Of a stretch of 64,000 bases of DNA, positions 1 through 10,221 are shown in pieces. The notes under the pieces are model-generated. The model saw nothing but the letters and a program-made list of their open reading frames with translations, had not been told where the DNA came from and did no database searches. The stretch is from Gracilaria gracilis (taxonomy: Eukaryota > Rhodophyta > Florideophyceae > Gracilariales > Gracilariaceae): positions 62,001 to 126,000 of the forward strand of contig JARGSG010000195.1 of the NCBI GenBank assembly GCA_030374805.1, given 5' to 3'. The translations under genes and the position numbers were made by a program. Position 1 is the first letter of the stretch. Every line of letters starts with the position of its first letter.

Positions 1-2109
1 TTTTGTAACTTTGCAAATCGGCATTTTTTGGTAGTCTTAGGTTAATGTATAAACTCCAATACTGCTCCTGGTATCCTTGGTGGAAATACTGTGTTTTCAG
101 TAGTATACCGTTAGGTTCCCCCGGCAGGCAATCTGCAGCCATCATCCATACGGCTCGGTTCGGAGCAGATCACTCTCAGCGCCATATACCTGACAAGTTC
201 AATAGGAATCACCTCTTCCGACTGGGGAGCCCCATTGTACCACTTTGGTAGAGGCACAGGGCCTCGCAAGGTAGTCATCTACCTCAACGGGCTTCTCGTC
301 TAACCAGAGCATTGCCACATCCATTCGAATAACTGCTGGCCAATTGGAGCCATTCTGTCCCTATCGGGACGATCATGCGTCCCTAATACCAACAGATTGA
401 TAAGCCACTCGATTCGGTACGTGCAGAACTCATCCCCTCCGTGGTCCCTTCGGTTAGACGGCATCCATTGAACCATTCAGCAGAGCCGAGCAAACCAGTT
501 TTGGCCATTGTTGAACTGTATCTACCATTCCTGTTACCTCCTGCTGGACCAAGCTTTCCGCTTGGGAATCTCTCTTGTCTTACTTCCAGAAATGTCAGAA
601 AACCGTAGTAATCTTGCTCCATCCGTTCGTTATCCAAAAGGAAACAAACCCATTTTCTTCGAGAAGGGCGATACTACCATCTGGGAGAATAAATTGCTTC
701 TCCCAGTTGCCGTACGCTCGTGAACCGTTTCGGTTATGATAGCTTGAGAGGCCCAATGGCCGAAAGGTAGCAGTTCGGATGTTCCAATATGGAGCCCCAA
801 GAATTTCCATTGGGTTCCTACATGGTTCCGACCATATCGGTATTCACCTCTACATGTTCCCCGATGACGGAGAAATGGTGCCTCCTTTCTGCCAAATGGT
901 ACGTTGATGTGACCCGATTGTTTTGACAACGGCTTCTCTGCCTATACTCTGTGTGGGATCTGAGCCTCTTGGTTCCGACCTTCGCGGAGGTTCGATCCTG
1001 TTGGTTTCATCTTCCGTACAGGCCGGTAGGTAACTTACCACCTTCAAGGTCTGATTCATTCAATTGGTTCAGGTTTCCAACGTCCACATGCGGGTCATAC
1101 AGTTTCCCCTTTGGTTGCTTTCAATAAGGGTTTGAACCTTAAAGAGGTGCCAAAGAAAACGTTTGGTGAAGGGGCGGACACTCATCCCCCTTCCGTAGAC
1201 CATCGTACCACGATGGTCCAGGAGAGTTCCATAATGGGAGGAATGGAACAAACAAATTGGTGTTACATCCATTTCGGTAGTTTTCGTTCCCTACCAACAG
1301 GTTTCAATTCCATCCAAGACCTTCACGGTAACTGAGGGGCCCATATGGTAGGTTCAGTACTCTACCAGTTTTCCACACGGTTAACCAATTGGTGTAGACC
1401 AGCACTTTTTCGGTGTTCCATATCGAATACCAACAGTTCGCGTCGCGAAGCTCTACCTTGATTGTCGATTGCAAAACCCATTTGGTAAGCCTAGGACACC
1501 ATCAGGTTTCGACACAGTTGACCAAATGGTTCTGATCCGGTGCGGACACCAGACCGCAGAGGTATGACACGCGAGCTCTGTTCTCCAACACAGAGTATTG
1601 TAGATGAACCTATGTGCATCGGCGATAGACCCAGTTGGTTGCTTGCCATGGGGCTATAGTTTCCGATGAGGTCGAGATGTCCATATCACTTGGCGGCCTT
1701 TGACACTCCTTACAGGTACGCCGTTCGGTAATACCAATAACCTATTGAAGGTACACTGGTACGCCTATTGGATTTCGGCACCTCTTCATCGGTGCACGGT
1801 CATCCCATTTTTTTGACGATCATAAGTCCTCAACGGGTTTCGGTGTCTTGCCCAATTGGTTTCGACTCTTACCACTAAGGTAAGATATCAGATGGACAGT
1901 CTTAGCGGTTGGGAACACTGACCTGTTGGTTCTCTAGCGCTTTCATCAATGGGGTCTGTCCTCCTGCTGGTGGATACTCCAAACCCGTTCCGGTCAGGCC
2001 CGTACAGTTGTTCCTGATAGAACACTCTCCTTTCTGTTCCTATTGATTCTCGCCGCTTGGTTCGCTTCTCGCCCTCCGTCCAGGAACAGGCTGATGAAAT
2101 CATCTGGAC

Positions 2110-2460
2110 ATTCCTTCTCGGTCGAACAACCGACTGGTTGGGTTACCATATGGTCTTCGACCTCCACATGGTGTCAACAAAACCGTTTGATACGACCAGA
2201 AGGAACTAAGGTAGACCAACCTAGTGGCTGGCTCTCCATACGGCTTTAGACCTCCAACTGGTATGAGCGGAACCGTTTGGTAAACCGTTCGGTACAAACA
2301 GGGAAGTGTACGGACACTTCTCCTGTAACCATCTGGATAACCCTTCTTGGTCGAGCAACCTACTGGCTCGCGTTCCACACGGCTTTGGACCTCCTTATAG
2401 TATCAGCAAAACCGTTTGGAACGACCAGAGGGAACTGCGGACATTCCTCCCGCTTCCTTA
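2110..2460. repeat. Tandem repeat, three diverged units of about 90-140 bp
   Basis: Three related units can be aligned around 2146, 2236 and 2375. Each has a dyad (ccatatgg, ccatacgg, ccacacgg), then a ctt-t/a-gacctcc block, then aaccgttt, and two of them end in cgaccaga/gggaact. The outer CC and GG of the first dyad stay the same while the centre varies. This is a local example of how the dyad-rich region may have grown by duplication. Confidence 0.6.
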
Positions 2461-3247
2461 GACCAGCGTACCACGATGGTCCAGGAGGTCTCCCAATAAA
2501 TGTAGTAGTTCAAGCCAATTGGTGTTCCCGCGCTCCTCCTTCCTCTGTTCTCCTTTTTTCACCAGCCTGTTCATAGGAAATACCAGTTGGGATTGAACCA
2601 TTGCGGAAAGAGCACGACGTAAGCTGCTTTGCGCTTCTCACAGTTCGCTGCACCAGAATGGATACTCCACTCGCCATGCGCTACTGCGCGGCCTCCAGCA
2701 ATGTAGCCAATTGGTTGTGCATTGCCTCTGGGGCCGTATGCGGGCGCGCACAACGCGTTGACAAAGAGGCTACTTGCCAGGCGAATCAAAATTTCCGACG
2801 AGGAAATTACCGCTCCAAATGGTACCGAAAACGGCGAAAACCCTTTTGGTCTGTATCTCGAGAACTAAGCGGTTTCAGAGGCTGAGAATGGCCCATTTGG
2901 GGTCTCCGCGCGGTCCAAATACTTAGATTTTTTGAACCGGGCGGCGCGCGCGCACTACACGCAATATTGTACACCCGATCGGTTACTCGCCCACGGCACA
3001 CGAATCCAATCGGCGGCCAACCTCCGCAGCCGAAAAAACACAATTTTTTGACTTGCATCTTTCGGCCACGCGCGTGCGCGACACGCGCGTCTATTCTTGA
3101 CGGTCTGCCCGTGTTGGGCGCGTGTCTAGTTGGTCCTGCAAGTCGCCCTTTGGTTCTCGCGTCAGGGGCGCCTGTACGCTCGTCGATCTAGCAAACCAAA
3201 CGGCAGCCGGGCACGTGGATCGATTGTCCCAGAAGGTCGTAAGCGTT

Positions 3248-3350
3248 CGAAGACCTCGTCGGGAGCGCATTCCGCATGGTCGAGCGATGTTGCCACATGG
3301 ATGCGAGCGTGCGAAGACCTCGTCACAACGCGTTCCACATGGTCAACCAC
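3248..3350. repeat. Two-copy tandem duplication, 64-bp period
   Basis: The word cgaagacctcgtc occurs at 3248 and 3312. Each copy is followed by a similar stretch ending in ttccgcatggtc or ttccacatggtc, so the CC-N4-GG dyad is kept in both copies. Nothing coding is evident. Confidence 0.55.
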
Positions 3351-3516
3351 CTCGGTTCCCACCTTAAAGGTACGTTCACGCCTTTTTCCCTTATATTTCG
3401 TTCACTAGCTACCAAACGAATATTTTGCGAGTTGCCAATCGGTTGTTAGTAGGTCATTGCTTCCATTCGGTTAGTACTTATTAGTTACCACTCGGTTAGT
3501 AGTTATTAGCTAGCGT

Positions 3517-3534
3517 GGGAGAATGCATTCTCCC
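3517..3534. repeat. 18-bp perfect palindrome
   Basis: gggagaatgcattctccc is perfectly self-complementary. It lies just after a short AT-rich stretch that repeats ggttagta (about 3470-3505). It could be a cruciform or a dimeric protein-binding site; no function can be assigned. Confidence 0.6.
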
Positions 3535-5453
3535 CCGCTTCCCTAATCTCCTTCAACAATGTGGTTCGGAAAGCTATCCGGGTGGCAAAGCTTCGCCTGG
3601 TCTCACGAGGCGCAAGAGATCTTTGCGCTCGTGTTCCAATTCGTACCACCTGGCTCAGTATTGGAAACCTTTTGAGGTGCATCTACGACCAATTGGAGAT
3701 TCCATAAGGTTTCCGACGTACCGCCCGGCAATTTCCTTATAGGAGCAGTTATCTAAAGCGGTCCCCATCTTGGCATTCTTGGATCACCTTCATGGCCCTC
3801 ATGCTCCCGTATCAGCGGACGGCCGCGTAACGGAGAAGTGCCATTATAGTGTCCATCTACCTCCAACGGTTCGAGATCACCAATTGGTATTGGCCGCGCA
3901 TCAGAATGCTCAGCCCTACCACCCAGGTTTTCCCATACTTCTTCTAGGCCGACCACTGGTTTCCAATTCTGGTAAGGTAGGAGGGACAGAGCAGGTGCAG
4001 GAAAGAAGCACATCACCTTAGTGGACTTCCCTCTCCGACTCCAGCACTGGATCCATACCAGTTTCTTCCTAGCTTCCACCGAATTGGTATAAGTAGAAGC
4101 CAGTACGGTCTATCCTGACCGCACTGCTTAATACCAACTGTTTCATCGCGATCTAACCCCCTGGGGAAGCGACATCGCTGTCTCGCCTGAAGGCGAGTGA
4201 AGTGAACCGTTCGGTACCAATTGGCCTTCCGTCTCCCAGCTGGATCCGGCCATGACCCCAACTGGTTTCCCACTCGCTCTGAAGCAAGGGGCAGGCCAAG
4301 ATCGGCTCTGTTCCAAGTGGTTAAAGCGAAGAAGCCTCAATGGCTATCGGAACAGTACGAACTGGCTCCGCCAAGTCGAAATCCAGAACCAAATGTTGTA
4401 TTAATGAAACCACAGAGATACCTCAATGAAGCTCACCATTTCTATGGTACTGTCCCACGTCCTAGTCCACTCGGTTGATACCATTCCTGGAACTCTGTAG
4501 AAATTCAGTATACAATATGGTCTTTCACAGTTGTGTACAGTGGTAATACCAATCGGTTGAGCTTCCGGTGATGCTTTTTACTTTTCTAGAAAACCGCATC
4601 GGTGTCTTCTAGAGAGTCTTTCCGTTACCATTTGACCTGACCGACCGAAGCCAGTCCAAAGAGAGCGCCAAGCTTCTCAAATCCTTAAAGGTCACTCTTT
4701 TGTTGGAGTGTGACTCCAGCACAGCATACCGTTCGGTTCTATCCATTCGGGTTCCCCACCTCATTGTGGGTATCCTTCCAGGTCAAATTCCTCAACGGTC
4801 TTCACCATCACTGGACGAGACCGAATCGGTGTTGGGGCTTGAAGAGTCGGAGCACGACCTACTAATGCTCCTCTTCTTCTTCCAATTGGTTTCTTCTTTC
4901 CTTTCGACCTCCGTCGCGGCACATCCTCCGCGTCTGACGGACGACCACCACCAGGAGACTTCTACTTGTTCTCCTGTATGGCTCTACCAGTTGGTTCCGG
5001 GAAGTCAATGGACCTCAGAATCTCAATACTATGAGGCTCTGCCTGGTTCCGGTATAGGTCGTGTTGCTTCTCACCAATTTGGTTTTCTGGAAGGTAAGGC
5101 TGGACTACCTCCACTACCAATTGGACCTTGAGAAGACCTTGCGAGACAAGAAAAAGCATCAGACCAGTTGGAGATTCCTGCAGGCACACCGGTTCGTATT
5201 CCAGCAGGTATTCTCGTACCAGTTGGTCAGTGTGCCATCGATCTTCCTCCTCGACGGACTGAAAGACCTACAAAGGTATATCAGGGGCCATCTCAGGGGT
5301 AGCTCCATTAACAATCACTATGGCCATCCGCTTCAAGTCCAAACTAGGTCCTGCCATCTTGGTTTCATCCCCTTCAATATACACCTATTGGTTAGATGTG
5401 GCCTCTGTTCTCCGGCCCCACCGGAGATGCGGTGTCCGCCACATTGGTAGCCA

Positions 5454-5720
5454 GGGGAGCGGCATACAACGCCGTCTGCTCCCCCTCCGCGACCTGAACC
5501 AATACGGTGTTCTACACTCGTAGACAAATACCAACTGGCCAAAGGCGACTCCAGCGTCTATTCCGCCAGGAGCGTTGGTCCCTACCAATTGGGTCGTCGG
5601 GGGAGCCGCATATCTAGCCGTCTGCTCCCAGTCGTTGAGAGGAACCAATTGGTTTGTCGGTTGGTTCGTCGAGGGAGCCGCATCTCTTGCCCTCTGCTCC
5701 CCGTCATCGGCATAAACCAA
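5454..5720. repeat. 73-bp-period tandem repeat with GGGGAGC-GCAT core
   Basis: The word ggggagc-gcat followed by a gccgtctgctccc-like block starts at 5454, 5600 and about 5672. The gaps are 146 and 73 bp, so the period is 73 bp with one degenerate unit in the first gap. Units end next to CC-N4-GG dyads (ccaatacggt, ccaattgg). On the minus strand the units can be read as a short repeated peptide (EQTA-YAAP), but surrounding frames are broken, so a protein is doubtful. Confidence 0.55.
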
Positions 5721-6230
5721 AACGGTATTCCTGCGATGTACTTCCTCAGGTCTATCCAAGATGGGCCTTGTAGGTTGTGTAAGCATATCCAATAGGTAAA
5801 TTGATGATCCACAGAATCGCTTCTCAGCGGTCCCACAAACCAAACGGCAATCCAAAATCCACATTCTTCTTTTCGCTTACAACTGTTCAAACCAATTGGA
5901 AAATCTTCAATTCTAGGTCGGGAGACCAAAATTTGGTACAACAGCTGGAGCTGTATCCAATTGGGTAGTTCGTGTGGACACGGGGCTAGGGAGCGCGCGA
6001 GGGCTCGACCTAGAAGGCAGAATAGAGGACACCGATTGGTATGTGGAAGCACCGACCACTGAAGGCGCGAGATACCTGGCTGGCTAACCGTATCCGTTAG
6101 GTAGCTCTGAAGTACGGCACACGGCGAGATAGTAAAGCCTGAAAGGATCTAGCTAAACCACTAGGTTGACTGTAGAAACCAAGCGGTATTAGAGATTGCC
6201 AGAGGGTGCTTAACTTTACAATCTAGTGGG

Positions 6231-6479
6231 GAGGGAGCGCCACATTCACCTTAAGGGTGAGTGGGGCTCAACCTCCAGCGTGGTACCTACGTGTACCGCG
6301 TTGAGGTGCCACCCTAATGGTGCGCCTCTCTAAAATATCTACCTATTTTAGTGATTATATTAGCTATCCTATATGGTTATTTCTACAGTTAGATTTCTGA
6401 TTAGCAACCCACGTGGCACACCCCACCACAGTAATCAACCTCCAATTAGGCACCTCTCACTGTACTACACGTGAATGAT
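6231..6479. other. Gene-free spacer with small hairpins
   Basis: No gene is visible. The stretch just before 6340 holds short inverted repeats (ctcacc...ggtgag type around cttaag, and ggtacc-rich segments), and is followed by AT-rich DNA. It could be the end of the element that fills 1-6.2 kb, but I could not find a matching terminal repeat at the other end. Confidence 0.3.
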
Positions 6480-7675
6480 TCTTCGTAGGCTTTTGTTATC
6501 GACTTCGTGACGTCAAACTCGTCCAGCATTCGTTCAACTCCAATAACCTTCGTGACCGATTGCGCAATGTTTCGGAAGAGGGTCTTGAAAGCCGGAAAAA
6601 CTGTGAAATCCAGCGGCTGCCTCGTGCCATTCGTGTGCGCTGGGAGTCAGTAGTTAATGATCCCGTTCATTCTAAACTTCTCTAACACCCCAAACGACAA
6701 ATGGGAGCGATAATCATCGTAGATTAAGAGCACCTTGCGCCCATTTTCACGTAGATCTTGTGTGTCTTTGATGAACCAATTTGCCCACTCTAAAAAGTTC
6801 CAGGAATCAATGGACGACACATATTTCTTCGCGTGAATTAACTCACTTCGTGGAAGCAACTCCGAGATGCACTGCGACCGCTTTTCCCCACCCGGATGGA
6901 TTGTTTTCGTTCAAACACGAATTCGGTTCCCGTGGTAAACGAACAGTGGCCTACCACGCTCTCCATTTCTATGCACAAAAGCCAGGATGCGGATTCGGTT
7001 TACATTCTTAAAAGCCGCAGCTGGGACCAACTGCTTCTGACCGTGCAAAGAGTAGGATTTTTTTCTGTAAGCACTCTTCTCATTCTACGCTGAAACACCA
7101 GTTTCATTAACGTTAACAATCCGCTTAGGGTCGATGTCGTTTTGTCTAATGATATGCACTAAACGAGCTAAGTTGGCAGTTAAGCTTTCGCCATTTGTGG
7201 CACGGTATCGAACCGCATCTTCACGTTGAACAGCGCAGTAAGTTATCTTGTCCGAATGCCTTTTTTCAAAGGCCCGACAGAATTTGTCGCCCGGGCGAGA
7301 ATTCCGAAAGCGTATACGGCTTCTTCTACAAGCGGGAAGGTCTTCAACTAACATTTGCACCGTGTCCTTTAAGTCGTTTCGCATAAGTGGTTTACCCCAG
7401 TAGGCATACCGTGTCAAGATGGTACAGATCTGGTTCTCCTCCATCAACGTCAGCGACCGACCGAATGTGACTGCTGGTTTGGTTTTGTCGGCATGATTGT
7501 AGAGGTAACACGACGTACTGGCAGGTACTTCCACCCGATCGACCACTTTTTGGAGCGACATTTCACTTCGGATGAGCTTTCTGCCTCGGCGGTAACGTCT
7601 GCCAGGATTCAGGAATCGTTTGCGAGCTTGGAGGTCGAGGACAATATTACCCACCGAGACAGGTATGCGACGCAT
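6480..7675 (-). pseudogene. CENP-B/pogo-like DDE transposase, broken by in-frame stops
   Basis: One minus-strand frame starting at an ATG (7675) gives an N-terminal helix-turn-helix region, then the block RPGDKFCRAFEKRH, then NVNETGVS, the position of the usual DETG motif. Further on come LLIYDDYRSH (second catalytic Asp) and TRQPLDFTVF (third Asp region). This is the order expected of a CENP-B-domain pogo/Tc1-type transposase that cuts and pastes DNA. The same frame runs about 400 codons with in-frame stops at TAG (just after 7088), TGA (about 6881) and TGA (6647), and no frameshift. The first catalytic Asp reads Asn (about 7105). The element is therefore dead. The two TGA codons would be one C-to-T change from CGA. 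I found no convincing terminal inverted repeats. Confidence 0.82.
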
Positions 7676-8470
7676 TTTATGTGTGGTCTAATGTTGATAA
7701 AGAGGTTGATGAAGGTTGTGTCGGATATTGGGTTTCTTTTGTTTCTTCTCGGGCAAGAAACGGAATGGTTGCGCTTTTATAGACTGGGGTTTAGCTTTCA
7801 ATTCGTCTTGTTTGTGTTTTTTGGTCTTAGAGTGTTAAGGACGTTGTTACGGTCTTGTGAATTTGGGCACTAACCTTGGCGTTGTTTACTTCTCAAGTGA
7901 ATAGATATCGTTTGGGTGCTGGGAGATGACATTTGGCTGAAAGATACTGCGGTTTTGTGGTGTCTATAAGTAGTGTTGTGAACTCTGGTGGGTCCTTTGG
8001 TGCATAGGACGTGCTCGTTTCATCTACAATCAGAGCGGGAGTGTTATTGAGACAAGGACAAAGTGAGATTGCAATCTGGAACGGAGTTTGGGGCGAAGAA
8101 GGACACTAAACCTGAATTGTGGCCACCAAAGATTGCGCTTGCAGCGGTGTTTCGGTTCGCATGGTGGCGGTTGCTATCGATAGGAAATGTACTGAAACGA
8201 TGGGGAACTCAATTGGATTTATAGGGAGTTGTCGAATTTGTATGTTGGAGTTGAAACAGTTCCCTCTTTACCAAAAGGTTTGCAATATACGATCGGAAAA
8301 CTCACGAGCTTTTCAAAGACGAACTCAAATCTAGAATTCTTGTTTGTTCCAATTCGGGGGCACCTGTTCAATGTACAGGGCACCCCACAGTATTCCTTTT
8401 AAGATGAGGTTATTAAGAAATTGTACCTGTACAACCTAGGAACCTGGAAACGTGTACACGATGCAACAGC
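7676..8470. other. Gene-free stretch
   Basis: Upstream of the CENP-B-like relic I see only short open frames without recognisable motifs. Part may be the 5' flank of that transposon. Confidence 0.4.
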
Positions 8471-8536
8471 AGTGAACCTTCATTTTTGGCCGGTGCAGTG
8501 AACGTTCACTGCTGTAATCAAAAATGAATGTTCACT
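8471..8536. repeat. Nested inverted repeat with GTGAACGTTCA motifs
   Basis: An 18-bp arm (8471-8488, starting agtgaacc) is repeated inverted at 8519-8536 with one mismatch. Between them lies the perfect 18-bp palindrome gcagtgaacgttcactgc (8495-8512). A further tcaacgttcattt follows near 8554. The arrangement can fold as nested hairpins and might be the end of a small transposon. Confidence 0.6.
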
Positions 8537-8649
8537 TTTGTGCGATTCAGTCAACGTTCATTTTCGTGAAATGACTTTGAAAGCGCCAAGAGGCGAAGAC
8601 TGTTCTTCGAGCCCCGGCCGCCAGGCGCTACGATAACGCTAACGCTGCT

Positions 8650-9435
8650 GTGGGCGTCGGCGCGCTCATTGTCGCGCCTCAGCCAGGCTTCCCGCTGCCG
8701 CTTTGATCTCCACTCGCAACCGCCGAAAAGCTCCTTCCATTTTGCCCCTTACGGCCGCCGTCACTTTGGTCTTTGGTTCCCGCACCTGTTGTCACATAGC
8801 TTCCCTCTCCTCGCTTCCCGCCACTGCCATCGCGCCGCTTTCCGATCTTCCTTTTTTGGCGTTGCTCTCGCGCCTCTCTCCCGTTTCGGCTTCCTGCCGC
8901 TGCTACCTTGCTGCTTTCCAATCCTTGGAGCCGTTGCACTTTGCTGTGCTCTTTGTTTACCTCATTTATCGTTGCCTCGTTGTCCGATTTCTGACCACTG
9001 CTCCCTGCCGCTTTTTCGATCGCTCCTCAATTTTTGCCGCTTTGCCGCTCGCTTTCCAATCTCTTTCAATCTCTGCTGCTGCCATTGAATGGCTCTCCAC
9101 TCCCTATTGATACCATGCCTTCCCGCTCCGCGCTCGCCGCCGCTGCTCTCACGCTTTCAAATACTGTCGCTCACTTTATGCCTTTGGCCACCACCAGAAC
9201 TGCTGCCGTCGTGCCAAACTTTGTTTCAACTGCCATCGCTGCTCCCGCCGCTGCAACTGCCGTCACTCCTCCAGCCACCGTTGTAACTGCCATGAAGTTT
9301 TCTGCCGTCAACGCTGCCGTCGCGCTCCCCGCTTCCTCCATCAGCTATTGTCTCTGTTACGCCCGCCGCTCGCGGCTCACCTGCAGAGCGACCGACTGGC
9401 TGCTCGCCGCCGCAGACAGCTGGGGGTCCGTCTTG
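8650..9435. repeat. Pyrimidine-rich degenerate minisatellite, block 1
   Basis: The plus strand is dominated by C and T in variations of ccgctgccgctctttccaatc. The lack of A-containing stop codons keeps several frames open on both strands at once, giving Ser/Leu/Pro/Arg-rich translations with no domain. Similar blocks lie at about 27.5-28.8 and 36.1-36.7 kb. I treat it as repeat DNA, not a gene. Confidence 0.6.
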
Positions 9436-9444
9436 ATTTAACAA

Positions 9445-10040
9445 GCCGCTCCCTCCGTGTAGTAAAGTGGGCCCGAGTTAGTGCGTTGTGTATCCGATTG
9501 GCCGTTCACGTACAAAAGGGTAGGGCACGGTGGGCCAGTGCAGTGGCAACGCCACATGTACGACCTGGTGATCGAGTGCCGGACGAGTTGGCACAGCGCA
9601 CAGGTTGGACACGTGTGCAGGTTGGGTAGTGACCATGCAATTTGGACCGATCGTACAGTGGTCAGTAGGGGGCACAGACCAGATATTTAGTTGTAGCTCG
9701 GATCTCCCGAGGCTCCAATCGTTAACGATAAGCATCTTCTGCCGAACTTCTTCTTTGTTAGCTTGCACTCGCGATAGACCGCACGGCTACTCCTTTATTG
9801 GGTCTCTCAGACCGTTCGTACCCTTTCGCACGTTCCTGTTCGTGCCTAGTGATACCAATCGTCCACTCTCTCCTCGACCGCCCGGTGCTTCCGCCTTTTC
9901 TCTCCGTTCGGATTCATTACAGTCACACGACTGTACGCTGCCGCCGCTCCCGTTTCAAGACCGCTTCGGACTCTCTCCCTTTTTGTGCATTATACCATAT
10001 TGGTCTCCCGACCTAGAAGTGGAATTTGAGACCGTACGGA
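9445..10040 (+). other. Possible 5' LTR/leader of the Gypsy-like relic
   Basis: This sits directly upstream of the gag relic and carries no recognisable coding sequence. It shows the same CCG-NN-CGG dyads as the body (CCGCCCGG near 9879, CCGTTCGG near 9904). Near 10000 there is tggtctcccgacc, which could be a primer binding site because such sites start with TGG. No second LTR copy was found downstream, so the assignment is tentative. Confidence 0.3.
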
Positions 10041-10221
10041 GCAGCAGAAGCGATCGTGAAACCGATACGTACAGTATGTGTCATCGTCCGCACGGAAAAA
10101 TGGGTGAAGGGTCTTTGGTCGAAAAAGACTCAGCAAAGTTCGTACCGGTCGCAATTCGCGCCGCTTCGAATGCCGCTTCGGTTGGCTGCCGGAGCACTTG
10201 AAGTAACGCGACGGCCTAAGT

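Larger units (their letters stand above)
1..6230. repeat. Non-coding domain densely filled with CC-N4-GG dyad motifs
   Basis: No frame here gives a recognisable protein; the open frames are short and overlap on both strands. What stands out is a short dyad, CC-N4-GG, usually flanked by A/T (for example accaattggt or aaccgttcggta). By eye I count 14 exact CCAATTGG (starts 340, 1385, 1852, 2515, 2707, 3689, 3880, 4217, 4882, 5117, 5585, 5645, 5892, 5957). Chance predicts about 0.1 for one 8-mer in this length. CCGTTCGG occurs at 1721, 2284, 4207 and 4729, and CCATATGG, CCACATGG, CCATACGG and CCAACTGG are also common. Variants with a 5-nt centre occur too (ccgtttcgg, ccatatcgg). Spacing is irregular, from about 10 to over 100 bp. 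The motif fades beyond about 6.2 kb. It may be the non-coding body of an unknown large element; function unknown. Confidence 0.75.

Noticed and set aside
5385-6052. Minus-strand open frames of 156-159 codons in the dyad-rich domain
   Set aside because: No domain, frames overlap each other, and part is a 73-bp tandem repeat. They are likely chance openings.
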